This document shows, in pieces, positions 18,483-28,430 of a DNA stretch of 64,000 nt; the first letter of the stretch is position 1, and each line of letters begins with the position of its first letter. The notes under the pieces are model-generated. The model was not told the origin of the DNA. It ran no database searches and saw nothing but the letters and a program-made list of their open reading frames with translations. Origin of the DNA: Harmothoe impar (taxonomy: Eukaryota; Annelida; Polychaeta; Phyllodocida; Polynoidae); the NCBI GenBank assembly GCA_947462335.1, contig OX381709.1:34738186-34802185 (forward strand). The letters are read 5' to 3'. A program made the position numbers and the translations under genes.

Positions 18483-19763
18483 ATGGAGAAGAAACTTGAT
18501 CAATTAATCAAGGATAATGTGGATATAAAGGAGAAAATGGGTAGACTAGTAGATCTTACTGAGCGGGTTAGTGCTGCAGAAGAAAAGCTAGGCAAAGTAA
18601 AAGAGCTGACGGAGGGAATTGAAAAATCCCAACAACGACATGACGGGTTACTGGAGGACATAGAGACAGCTGAAGTTCAGAGGAAAGTGAACTTTGATAA
18701 TCTTGTTGAAAGAATCAAGATAGTTGAAGATCATAAAAATGGTGTCAGCAAAGATGAGATCAGAGGAATGGTCAAGGAGTGCATCACACAAGTAGTCAAA
18801 GAAGAATTAAAGGGAGTGAAAGCAGTGGTGAAAAATGAGGTGAAGGGTGTTGACAAGAAGAGAAACCTAGTCATGCTCAAGATGCCGGAGATAAAAAATG
18901 AAAATCTCAGAAATGATCTTACAGATGTCCTACTTACTTCAGGGAATAATTTCTATCATGATTTTGTTTCAATCACGAGGATAGGAAAATTTCGTGGTCT
19001 AGCTAGGCCAAGGAAAGTACTAATCACTTTCAGGAATGAAGAAAGGAGAGACTTAGCATACGCTGGAAGATTTCTTATGGGGAACATTGATGAGTGTAGA
19101 GGGTTTTTGCTGGTTGAAGATGAGACAGATGAAGAAAAGGAGGTTAGAGAAGTAGCACAAGGCCTAGTTGATTTGGGAAAAGATCTCAAGATGAAAATCA
19201 AGATCTCAGGAAAGAACATAATTCTGAACGGGGAGAAATATGACATGGCCAAAGATCTAGCAAGATTGCCACAATCTTTGACAGTGGAAAAAGCCTTTGT
19301 AAGGGAGGTAGAAAATGCTGTGATTTTTCAAAGTAAGCATGCCTACTTATCCAACCACTTTGAGAGAGAGATTGAATATGAAGGAAGGAAATTTGTGTCA
19401 AATGAACAAGCATTTTTCTACAAGAAATCACAAGTTTGTAACAAGCCGGAAGAAGGGAAGCAAATTCTACAATTGAAATGTGGAAAGAAGATTAAAGCTG
19501 TAGGTGACTCAATCGCTGAAAATGATCTCTGGATCGCTACGAAAGTTGATGTCTTGAAAGCCATTAATCTGGTGAAGTATACAACACATGAAGATCTCAA
19601 GATGAAGCTAGTAAGCACAGTAAAAACCCTGGAGGAAGCAACAGGGGATAGAGTATGGGGCAAAGGACACTACATATTCACGAAGGAAGCAAAATCCAGC
19701 AGCGGGAAAGGTCAAAACAAGTTTGGCGTCTTGCTAATGGATATCTGGCGAGACCTACGATAA
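18483..19763 (+). CDS. ORF1 protein of element B: coiled coil + RRM-like + NADAR domain
   Basis: Intact 426-aa ORF. Residues 1-130 form a Lys/Glu-rich coiled coil. Residues about 130-255 (KKRNLVMLKMPEIKNENLRN, RPRKVLITFRNEERRDLAYA, KIKISGKNIILNGEKYDM) resemble the RRM and C-terminal domain of L1-type ORF1 RNA chaperones. Residues about 285-425 are a complete NADAR domain: AYLSNHFE, VSNEQAFFYKKS, VLKAINLVKYTTHEDLKMKL, EATGDRVWGKGHY and GQNKFGVLLMDIW. Conserved NADAR positions (the Glu before Gln-Ala, Trp-Gly-x-Gly, Gly-x-Asn, final Leu-Leu-Met) are all kept, so it is plausibly active as an ADP-ribose/N-glycosidase. It is followed 0.6 kb later by the SGNH-like ORF. Confidence 0.88.
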   Translation: MEKKLDQLIKDNVDIKEKMGRLVDLTERVSAAEEKLGKVKELTEGIEKSQQRHDGLLEDIETAEVQRKVNFDNLVERIKIVEDHKNGVSKDEIRGMVKECITQVVKEELKGVKAVVKNEVKGVDKKRNLVMLKMPEIKNENLRNDLTDVLLTSGNNFYHDFVSITRIGKFRGLARPRKVLITFRNEERRDLAYAGRFLMGNIDECRGFLLVEDETDEEKEVREVAQGLVDLGKDLKMKIKISGKNIILNGEKYDMAKDLARLPQSLTVEKAFVREVENAVIFQSKHAYLSNHFEREIEYEGRKFVSNEQAFFYKKSQVCNKPEEGKQILQLKCGKKIKAVGDSIAENDLWIATKVDVLKAINLVKYTTHEDLKMKLVSTVKTLEEATGDRVWGKGHYIFTKEAKSSSGKGQNKFGVLLMDIWRDLR

Positions 19764-20396
19764 GTAAAACAGTGATTCTCAAGAATTGACTCGATAATAA
19801 ATTCTAAATTTTTCGCCACAGTTGCACATTGTAATAATCTAGTACTTGGGTAGATCAATATTTATCATAAAAAATTATAACGTATATTGGAGGGGTTTTT
19901 TAAGTAACGCCGGGTCGCTTCGCCGAAAACCGGAAGTCATGGAAGCCATTTTGTAAACAATAAGGCCGCAGTTACTAAGCAACGCTAGCAACCGGGTAAC
20001 AACAACTTTTTAACAATCAAGCTGTAATAAAACAGTGAGATGTGAACATATAGAGCCACAAAATAAATAAATGAGATTAGTCATGGATGTTTATGAGATT
20101 AAAGAAGGGAATTAGTAATTTAAAAATATAAAATAGCGGACGCTTATTCACCGCGGAGCGCCCGGAAGTGAATGCTGCAAGATGGCGTTTGTAAACAAGT
20201 TGAGTTAGATTGACGCACAGTCAAAGCAAAAGTAGTTTATAGATGGATGTTTAGGTAGAGATTATGGTGTAATATAACGCTGTTTTCTTTGCTGAAGTCT
20301 ACTACATAGATAGGAGCCTGTTTGTGAATGCAAGTGGCCTTTTTAAGTGACTAATTGACAATTCTAAAGGAGCGTTCGTGTCACACCAGTGTCAAT
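19764..20396 (+). promoter_or_regulatory. Spacer between ORF1 and SGNH-like ORF with ETS, YY1 and RFX-like motifs
   Basis: Contains ETS-type CCGGAAGT at 19930-19937 and 20162-20169, a YY1-like CAAGATGGCG at 20178-20187 and an RFX-like GTTACTAAGCAAC at 19971-19983. Two similar blocks (CCGGAAGT..., then TTTGTAAACAA) recur 230 bp apart. This combination is typical of TATA-less promoters and suggests separate transcription of the downstream ORFs. Inference from motifs only. Confidence 0.4.
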
Positions 20397-21089
20397 ATGG
20401 CTACGGTAGATGTCCAAATAGTGTCAGACGGAAGAATTGAAGAGGATGTGTTTGACAAATTGCAAGATATAGACAGGATTACGTCTTCAATCACTGGTCA
20501 TGTATATGAACAAGAGGGACTGCTTAGTGTTGGTGACGAGATGATTCAACTACTTCAAGATAGACCCACTGATTATATAATAATGTCTGCTGGCATAAAC
20601 GACTTAATTGTAAGAGATATCAATAGTGAAGCTCCAATGGAAAGGAGCCTACATTTAGTATCACAGGATCGACATGAAATGGGAACTAATATGTGGGGAC
20701 AGATAGATACTTTAGAGGAGAGACTGGAGGAGTTAAATTTTCCATGTCGTGTATCTTTGTGCCCACTAACAACTATGAATTTACAAGTCTACGCGCCGGC
20801 CTGCAACTTTACAAATGATGATCAATATAATTTAGATGTAGCCATTGTGGTTATTAATGAGCGGGTTGTGAATTTTAATAAGAACTTGCATATGCCTACG
20901 CCATGGACTGGGAATGAAGTCCAACATTACAGGAAAAAGAAGATGAAAATCCATTATGAGCTACTGGAAAATGGATACATGCCTAATGGTCAGCTTAAAA
21001 GTTGGTGGGCTAGAGACATCAACAAGGCAATAATCAAGTATGCTGCAAGTTTCAATGGAGCTCAAGTCGGTGGTGATGATCAGGTGTAA
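20397..21089 (+). CDS. SGNH-like ORF of element B
   Basis: 230 aa from the ATG at 20397 (MATVDVQIVSDGRIEEDVF); an in-frame upstream extension begins with TTG and is not used. VQIVSDGRI aligns with SGNH block I and DYIIMSAGINDLIV with block III (Gly-x-Asn-Asp kept). The C-terminal SWWARDINKAIIKYA resembles the last helix, but the block V Asp-x-x-His is not evident and the block I Ser is absent. Esterase-like domains occur in ORF1 of CR1 LINEs. Here the domain is a separate ORF between NADAR-ORF1 and EN-RT, as in copy A. Family assignment is tentative. Confidence 0.55.
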   Translation: MATVDVQIVSDGRIEEDVFDKLQDIDRITSSITGHVYEQEGLLSVGDEMIQLLQDRPTDYIIMSAGINDLIVRDINSEAPMERSLHLVSQDRHEMGTNMWGQIDTLEERLEELNFPCRVSLCPLTTMNLQVYAPACNFTNDDQYNLDVAIVVINERVVNFNKNLHMPTPWTGNEVQHYRKKKMKIHYELLENGYMPNGQLKSWWARDINKAIIKYAASFNGAQVGGDDQV

Positions 21090-21867
21090 TAACACATCTG
21101 TTTCATTTGAATATGTGACTAGGTGATGTCAATGTAATACAACATTGATAAATCTACACCTGCATCTACAAATGTAATCTACAAATGCAAGCTACAATAA
21201 AAACAGCAACTGGGTCGTTTTCAAGTGGATGGAAGAATATAAGTGACTGCGCCAGTAATAAAGCTGTAAAATAATGGCTGCATTGCGCATATGAAGTACA
21301 AAACAGTCTACCGGTACTGCCGGTATATTACCGGTACTTTAAACTGAGATATCAAAACTCAATGAACTATTAGGGGAATTACAAATATCATATTTTATAT
21401 TTTAGTATTTAAATAATTGTACATATATATATAATTCAATGAATTTTAGTTTTAAGCCTGTACATGCTGCTTGATCTGATTAATTTATCTACTTAATTGA
21501 GTTATTAAATCATAGATGACCTGTAATAATACGGTTAATTTATGCGTATCAATAACTATATCAACTTTTTGCAGTGGTTGGTATGGCCTATAGTCTAAGT
21601 GAATTATAAGTGAATTTTGAGAGATTTTTACCTGTGTATTAATTTCACAAGAATAAGTAAATAAATTGTGAAAATTAATTTGCCTAAACTGGGTAGTTGT
21701 AGCTCATATCTATAATGTTCCTATGAGTAGTACAACTAACAACGAGTTATCATTCATCCCTCCCTCCCCCCTCATCTCATCATTTACATGTCAAACTTAT
21801 GTATTGATTTTTTATCATAAAAATGATAATGTGTTTAGGTTAGAAAATACAGCGAAAATTTGCAAAA
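21090..21867 (+). other. Spacer between SGNH-like ORF and EN-RT, element B
   Basis: 778 bp of AT-rich sequence without coding frames. Noted: several ACCGGTA motifs (21311-21340), a pyrimidine run TCCCTCCCTCCCCCC at about 21758 and CAATAAAAACAG at 21195, which could serve as a poly(A) signal for an upstream transcript. Confidence 0.4.
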
Positions 21868-22302
21868 ATGACGAGTAAAGTAAAAGGGCTCAAGTCAGTA
21901 TTTTGGAATGCGCAGAGTCTAAATTCAACCAAGTCTGTCACAGTAAGTGAGTTTTTGGAAAGTCTGAATGCAAATGTTATAAATATTTCTGAAACTTGGT
22001 TAAAGCCGGACATGGGAGATAGTATATTTAGTGTTGATGGGTTTGTTACCCATAGATTAGACAGAGAATATCTGAATGATAAAGGTGATATCAATAAAGC
22101 TGGAGGTTTAGCTACACTAGTGCAGAATAGTCTGCGACATGAAGTTCTAGAGGATCCTGATCTACATGTCATGAACGAGAACATTGAAATTCTAGCTTTA
22201 AAGGTTTGTCTGCCTTTTACTAGGAAAATATATATTTTAAATGTGTATAGGCCACCTTCTGGAAACAAAGATAAATTTTTCTTACACATAATCAAGGCCT
22301 TA
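21868..22302 (+). pseudogene. APE endonuclease N-terminal half, element B (split by MITE)
   Basis: Starts at an ATG (MTSKVKGLKSVFWNAQSLNS). Contains the Asn of WNAQS, INISETWLKPD (catalytic Glu), VTHRLDRE, KAGGLATLVQNS and ILNVYRPPSGN, the conserved APE endonuclease order. The frame runs into a MITE at 22303, which replaces the rest with a short out-of-family tail and a stop at 22341. The domain resumes in frame after the insertion at 22619. Confidence 0.9.
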
Positions 22303-22618
22303 GGGAGTGCTCATTTTTTAACAACAGGGGGGGGGCGGTGAGATTTCGCGCGGAGCGCGCGAAATTTTTTCACCCCCCCCGCTAGAGGGGTCGAAATTTT
22401 TTACCCCCCCCCCCCGGCAGGCCGAAAATCGCGCGCGTTCGCGCCCCTTTGTAGCATAGTAACGCGCGGGCTTTTTCCCTCAAAACAGGTTGAATTTTTT
22501 TCACCCCCCCCAAGAGGGGTCTAAATTTTTTACCCCCCCCCCGGTCAAGGGGTCCAAATTTTTTACCCCCCCCCCAAATCCACCACCCCCCCCCTGTTGT
22601 TAAAAAATGAGCACTCCC
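22303..22618. mobile_element. GC-tract MITE (Harbinger-like), copy 1, inside element B endonuclease
   Basis: 316 bp flanked by TTA target duplications (22300-22302 and 22619-22621). TIRs begin GGGAGTGCTCATTTTTTAAC and end GAGCACTCCC, followed inward by poly-G/poly-C tracts. The interior has CGCGCGTTCGCGCCCCTTTG and GTAGCATAGTAACGCGCGGG. The 3-bp TWA duplication fits PIF/Harbinger. The right TIR supplies the ATG that opens the downstream EN-RT frame. Confidence 0.9.
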
Positions 22619-25141
22619 TTAGCCAAAATAAAAAAATTAGAGGGTAAAAAGAATGTGGATTACATTTTAGGTGGAGATATGAATATTGATTACAGCAAAA
22701 GTTCAAAGGCCAAGGAACGATTTGAATTAATTGAAGCTGCCTTTGGAATGACACAGTACATTCAAACGCCTACACGGCCATTATATTCTAGTGCAGTGAT
22801 AGACCTAATTTTTACAAATATGAATGATGTGGCAGATGCTAACCTTATCCCTGCTGAAATGATGAGTGCAGATGTAATTGATAAAAGCATTAGTGACCAT
22901 GTGCCAGTGTACATAGTCAGGAAAAGAATTAAAAAAGGGGGAGGAGTATGTGCTGATTTCATGGGAAGAACCTACAGAAGGTATAATGCAGAGGCCTTAA
23001 TGAGACACATGAAAGGGCTCAATTGGGAAATATTTTTTACTTGTGCAGACCCAAATGAAGCATGGAAAATATTTTATGATTATTTGATTGAATATTTAGA
23101 TGAAAATTGTCCCATAAAGAGAAATACTTTCAAAAGAGAGAAACCACAATGGTTAACTCCAGACTTAGTAGAGTTAATGAGAGATAGGGATTTGGCCCTA
23201 AAGAGAGCTAGAAAAACACATAAACTAGAAGACAAGAATAGGGCGAAACTTCTCAAAAATAGGTCAAATGCCAAAAATAAGAGAGCACATGACACTTACA
23301 TTAAGAATCAATTATTAAAGCATAAAAATGACCCAAAAAAGTTTTGGGATCAATTGAGAAATCTATTACCAGGTAATAAGCGATCTGCTAGTTTCAATCT
23401 TATTGATGAGTTAGGTGAGGAAATCCCTTGTGATGGAGCAGCGGATCATATAAATGAGTTTTTTGCAAACATAGGCAAAAATCTAGCTTCTGAAATTCAA
23501 GAGTTTAATGGGAATTTAAACATACAAATTGAACATGTAGAGAATGAATTTATCTTCAATAATATAGTGCTGGATGATTTAGAAAAGGAAATCAAAGAGA
23601 TAGATATAACAAAATCTTCAGGTTTTGATAATTTATCAGCTAGAGTATTAAAAGAGTGCCTCCTGGGAATGAGTAACCATTTTTTGCATATCATAAATTT
23701 GTCAATAACAACTGGAATTTTCCCAGAAAATTGGAAAATGGCTAAAATAACGCCTATACCAAAGGTTACTAATCCAAGCAATGTGAGTGATTTAAGACCT
23801 ATTTCATTGCTACCTATCACAGGGAAAATATTAGAAAAACTAGTGCACAAACAAACAGCAGCCTTTTTAGAAGGGAATTCCCTACTAACTGATAAGCAAA
23901 ATGGCTTCAGAGCTAAAAGAGGAACTCAAGACACAGTTATCAAATTGACAAAAGATGTATTTGAATCTTTAAATAAAGGTGAATACATTGGTGCTGTATA
24001 TATAGATTATCGTAAGGCATTCGATACAATTAACCATGAAAAATTAATACATAAAATGCCACAATTTGGTTTCTCTCAGACTGTAATCAATTGGTTTACT
24101 AATTATTTAAAAGGCAGATCGCAAAAAACTATTGCAAATGGAGTGAATTCAAATTGGTTGAAAACCTCATATGGAGTACCTCAAGGGTCCATTTTAGGGC
24201 CACTATTATTTATAATGTATGTTAATGATTTGTCAAAACTGAATATGAATGGTAAGGTGTTAAAATATGCAGATGACACGGTTTTATATATGACTGGTAG
24301 ATCTGTGGTTCAAATTATCGAAAAATTGCAAGAAGATCTCAATATTTTAGTGAATTACTGTGATGTTAATCAGCTGACAATTAATGCCTCAAAAACTAAA
24401 TTTATGCTATACACATATGAAGATGAAGTAGGTACACTGCCCTTAATAGTTAAAGGGAAGGAATTGGAAAGGGTAGAAAAGTATAAATATCTAGGTATAA
24501 TACTTGATCAGAAACTAACCTTTAAGTATGAATTGAATAAAACAGTCAGCAGATTAAATCACAAAATATGGATTCTATGTCATTTCAGAGCCTGTTTAGA
24601 CATCAGTACTGCATTAACAATATTGAAAACTATGATTCTTCCATATATAGATAATAGCAATGTTTTCTTCTCAGCGTTAAGTTTCATTGACCAAAAGAAA
24701 ATTCAAATACTCCAAAATAATGCACTGAGAGTCTGTTACCAAATATATGATCCACAGGAGGTATCAGTCAAAAAACTACATTCTGACTCAGGAGTACTTC
24801 CAATAGATCTAAGGAGAAGGTACTTGCAAGGCGTGCTTGCATATAGGCTAATACAAATAAAAGGTGTTGAATTAGTGAATAATAGAAGAACCAGAGCTGC
24901 AGATGGACCTTTGGTAAAAATGTATTTATCTTATACTGAAAGGGTGAGAAAATCCCCTCCAAATGCTACTTTCCATGAATGGAATTTAATCCCATCCTTT
25001 GCTAGGAATGCTGAAAGCAAGAAAGTGTTCAAAGTAAAATTAAGAGAATTAATTAAAAAATTCTTTGATAAAAAATGGAGATATGACTTGCAGTTCACAA
25101 ATGATGCTGTTGAAGACATTTATGCTGCGCTGCAGCAATAG
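22607..25141 (+). CDS. EN C-terminal part + reverse transcriptase, element B
   Basis: 844 codons from an ATG located in the MITE terminus (MSTPLAKIKK). Residues 20-105 finish the endonuclease: LGGDMNIDYSK, AVIDLIFTN and ISDHVPVYIV. The RT follows: SDLRPISLLPITGKILEKLV near residue 400, IDYRKAFDTINHEKL near 465, YGVPQGSILGPLLFIMYVND near 523, YADDT at 554-558 and KYKYLGIILDQKL in the thumb region. The C-terminal 200 residues are the usual LINE tail without RNase H. The RT itself appears intact; only the endonuclease is interrupted. CR1/L2-like clade by domain content. Confidence 0.92.
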   Translation: MSTPLAKIKKLEGKKNVDYILGGDMNIDYSKSSKAKERFELIEAAFGMTQYIQTPTRPLYSSAVIDLIFTNMNDVADANLIPAEMMSADVIDKSISDHVPVYIVRKRIKKGGGVCADFMGRTYRRYNAEALMRHMKGLNWEIFFTCADPNEAWKIFYDYLIEYLDENCPIKRNTFKREKPQWLTPDLVELMRDRDLALKRARKTHKLEDKNRAKLLKNRSNAKNKRAHDTYIKNQLLKHKNDPKKFWDQLRNLLPGNKRSASFNLIDELGEEIPCDGAADHINEFFANIGKNLASEIQEFNGNLNIQIEHVENEFIFNNIVLDDLEKEIKEIDITKSSGFDNLSARVLKECLLGMSNHFLHIINLSITTGIFPENWKMAKITPIPKVTNPSNVSDLRPISLLPITGKILEKLVHKQTAAFLEGNSLLTDKQNGFRAKRGTQDTVIKLTKDVFESLNKGEYIGAVYIDYRKAFDTINHEKLIHKMPQFGFSQTVINWFTNYLKGRSQKTIANGVNSNWLKTSYGVPQGSILGPLLFIMYVNDLSKLNMNGKVLKYADDTVLYMTGRSVVQIIEKLQEDLNILVNYCDVNQLTINASKTKFMLYTYEDEVGTLPLIVKGKELERVEKYKYLGIILDQKLTFKYELNKTVSRLNHKIWILCHFRACLDISTALTILKTMILPYIDNSNVFFSALSFIDQKKIQILQNNALRVCYQIYDPQEVSVKKLHSDSGVLPIDLRRRYLQGVLAYRLIQIKGVELVNNRRTRAADGPLVKMYLSYTERVRKSPPNATFHEWNLIPSFARNAESKKVFKVKLRELIKKFFDKKWRYDLQFTNDAVEDIYAALQQ

Positions 25142-26097
25142 TTAATTTGTATTTGCTCAAGTAAAATAAATAGATATAGGTAACGGTACCTGTGGCAGTA
25201 TAAGTGTAAGTTAAGTTAAAAATAAATTGTAATAAAACAATTTGTTTTATCAAATTACCATTGTGAGGCTTAGTTGTAAAATAACAACTATTTCTAATAT
25301 TTTTCTCTAAACATTTGTTAAGGGTCACAAATATATATTATAATAGGTAAGTCATACAAGAATGAAAGAGTATCTTGTGTCATTAAAAATCCTTGGAGTA
25401 TTTTGTAATATCACATTTGCTCTATTGGTGGTTCTTGTTTAAATAATGTAATTGTCATATAACAGTTATATAGAAAATGTGAAAGCATACGAAGGTTTGA
25501 ATATCACTCCCATGTCAGTTTATATATTATAATAGGTAGGTCTTTCAAGAATGAAAGAGTATCTTGTGTCATTAAAAATCCTTGGAGTATTTTGTAATAT
25601 CACATTTGCTCTATTGGTGGTTCTTGTTTAAATAATGTAATTGTCATATAACAGTTATATAGAAAATGTGAAAACATACGAAGGCTTGAATATCACTCCC
25701 ATGTCAGTTTGCTAACTAAAGGTATATCCATGTAATCTAAAGGATTCCATATCGGATAATAAGTAAAAGGTGCTCTCTTTTATTTTATTAGCATTGAAAA
25801 TTGATGTAAGTATTATATAACAATTGTTAGTTTAATGAAATTTTGTCATCACCTCATCGTTCCCCTGGTCCCAATCCCCAAACTTGTTATCATCCCAAAG
25901 AATTTTTTAATTCTTGGTTCATTAAGCTAAAAAATGACATTGTGAGAAAATGGAAAAGTGTTTATATAGAGGTCATTTAAATGTGGACAATACATGTCAT
26001 TTTTCGTCCGGCTGAGTGTATAATTGATACCTGCATTCATTTGTAGACTGAGCATTCAGTATAATAAACAGTTAAATTGAAAAAATTGAAAAATTGA
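25142..26097 (+). other. 3' region of element B with 189-bp tandem duplication
   Basis: AT-rich, non-coding. The block from about 25333 to 25521 is repeated at 25522-25710 with few changes (landmark AAGAATGAAAGAGTATC at 25358 and 25547). The region ends in AAATTGAAAAAATTGAAAAA, a simple repeat compatible with a LINE 3' tail; the exact end is uncertain. Confidence 0.6.
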
Positions 26098-26240
26098 ATA
26101 GAACCATTAAATTTCTTGGATCCATATTAGGGGGGTAGGTTTGATTATAATCAACTTCAGGACCATGGGAATGTGCGTTGCTAGGCAGATAAACAATTAG
26201 AATAGCCGTTGCTAGGCAACCAGCTGTATAAGCAACAATA
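26098..26240 (+). repeat. Diverged fragment of element B 5' UTR
   Basis: TTTCTTGGATCCATATTAGG and the GTTGCTAGGCAGATAAACAA / GTTGCTAGGCAACCAGCTG phrases match 14565-14665 with substitutions and a 30-bp extra stretch. It sits at the 3' end of element B and against the satellite array, so element B 5' sequence and this satellite were once adjacent or share an ancestor. Confidence 0.7.
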
Positions 26241-28430
26241 GGGAATAGAAAGGTCAGAAGTTGATTTTGTCTTTTCAATGAGAGTTTCCGATAACTATTT
26301 TTACCAAAAAATATAAAATAGTCGATTTTCATGCCCTCTGAAAAAAATTGAAGACTTAAACTATGAATTTTGGCATATATTTAGTCACCCTCGCCTAGCC
26401 TAGTGCTTTCCATTAGTAAAAATGGTATTATGATGAGACTAGCAGAAGTATGCCCAAAAAGTCAGAATGTGATTGCTACCTGGAGGGCCGGTGGCCGACA
26501 CACTATCGCTACTCTGTTAGATTTCAATTAAACTAAAAACGCTCCCATTTCCTCAATTCTCAAGATATCAAAGATCTAAAGACAGATTCTGAAAGCCTAT
26601 AACAAGTATGCAAAGGGTTGATAGGGACTAGAAAGGTCAGAAGTTGATTTTGTCTTTTTTATGAGAGTTTCCGATGACTATTTTTACCCAAAAATATAAA
26701 ATAGTCTATTTTCATGCCCTCTGAAAAAATTGATGACTTAAATTATGAATTTTGGCATATATTTAGTCACCCTCGCCTAGCCTAGTGCTTTCCATCAATA
26801 AAAACGGTATTATGATGAGACTAGTGGAAGTATGCCCAAAAACTCACAATGTGATTGCCACCTGTGGGGTCGGTGCCTGATGGCCTATTGCTACTCTGCT
26901 GAATTCATACCAAACTAAAAACGCTCCCATTCCCTCAATTCGCAAGATATCAAAGATTTAAAGACAGATTCTGAAAGCTCATAACTAGTATGCAAAGGAT
27001 TGATAGGGACTAGAAAGGTCAGAAGTTGATGTGGTCTTTTTCATGAGAGTTTCCTAAAACTATTTTTACCAAAAATAAAAAAAAGCCTATTTTCATGCTC
27101 TCCAAAAAAAATTGAAGACTTAAACTATGAATTTTGGCATATATTTAGTCACTTTCGCCTAGCCTAGTGCTTTCCATCAATAAAAACGGTATTATGATGA
27201 GACTAGCAGAAGTATGCCCAAAAAGTCAGAATGTGATTGCTACCTGGAGGGTCGGTGGCCGACACCCTATCGCTACTCTGTTAAATTTCAATTAAACTAA
27301 AAACGCTCCGATTTCCCCAATTCTCAAGATATCAAAGATCTAAAGACAGATTCCGAAAGCCCATAACAAGTATGAAAAGGGTTGATAGGGAATAGAAAGG
27401 TCAGAAGTTGATTTTGTCTTTTCAATGAGAGTTTCCGATAACTATTTTTACCAAAAAATATAAAATAGTCGATTTTCATGCCCTCTGAAAAAAATTGAAG
27501 ACTTAAACTATGAATTTTGGCATATATTTAGTCACCCTCGCCTAGCCTAGTGCTTTCCATTAGTAAAAATGGTATTATGATGAGACTAGCAGAAGTATGC
27601 CCAAAAAGTCAGAATGTGATTGCTACCTGGAGGGCCGGTGGCCGACACACTATCGCTACTCTGTTAGATTTCAATTAAACTAAAAACGCTCCCATTTCCT
27701 CAATTCTCAAGATATCAAAGATCTAAAGACAGATTCTGAAAGCCTATAACAAGTATGCAAAGGGTTGATAGGGACTAGAAAGGTCAGAAGTTGATTTTGT
27801 CTTTTTTATGAGAGTTTCCGATGACTATTTTTACCCAAAAATATAAAATAGTCTATTTTCATGCCCTCTGAAAAAATTGATGACTTAAATTATGAATTTT
27901 GGCATATATTTAGTCACCCTCGCCTAGCCTAGTGCTTTCCATCAATAAAAACGGTATTATGATGAGACTAGTGGAAGTATGCCCAAAAACTCACAATGTG
28001 ATTGCCACCTGTGGGGTCGGTGCCTGATGGCCTATTGCTACTCTGCTGAATTCATACCAAACTAAAAACGCTCCCATTCCCTCAATTCGCAAGATATCAA
28101 AGATTTAAAGACAGATTCTGAAAGCTCATAACTAGTATGCAAAGGATTGATAGGGACTAGAAAGGTCAGAAGTTGATGTGGTCTTTTTCATGAGTGTTTC
28201 CGATAACTATTTTTACCCAAAAATATAAAATAGTCTATTTTCATGCCCTCTGAAAAAATTGAAGACTTAAATTATGAATTTTGGCATATATTTAGTCACC
28301 CTCGCCTAGCCTTGTGCTTTCCATCAATAAAAACGGTATTATGATGAGACTAGTAGAAGTATGGCCAAAAACTCACAATGTGATTGCTACTTGTGGGGCC
28401 GGTGGCAATGCCCTATCGCTAGTACCATTT
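26241..28430. repeat. 382-bp satellite with three-unit higher-order repeat
   Basis: Six units, measured by the landmark TATGAATTTTGGCATATATT at 26362, 26744, 27126, 27509, 27891 and 28273. Units 1/4, 2/5 and 3/6 are nearly identical to each other while neighbours differ more, giving a higher-order period of 1147 bp repeated twice (26241 and 27388). The array ends near 28430 where the last unit breaks into poly-C. No reading frame. Confidence 0.95.

Larger units (their letters stand above)
14313..26097 (+). mobile_element. NADAR-bearing non-LTR retrotransposon (copy B)
   Basis: Plus-strand element, antisense to POLR3C, within intron 3. Layout: three tandem copies of 5' UTR plus ORF1 (14313, 16013, 17798), with only the third ORF1 complete. 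A promoter-like spacer, an SGNH-like ORF (20397-21089), a second spacer, and an APE endonuclease plus RT (21868-25141, broken by a MITE) follow. A 0.95-kb 3' region with a 189-bp duplication ends in an (AAAATTG)n-like tail near 26060-26097. Reading frames are long and sequence decay is low, so this copy is much younger than copy A. It cannot be autonomous because the endonuclease is split. Confidence 0.85.

Noticed and set aside
15471..19431. Antisense ORFs of 77-98 codons recurring in each tandem copy
   Set aside because: Shadows of the ORF1 frame on the opposite strand; they recur only because ORF1 is triplicated.
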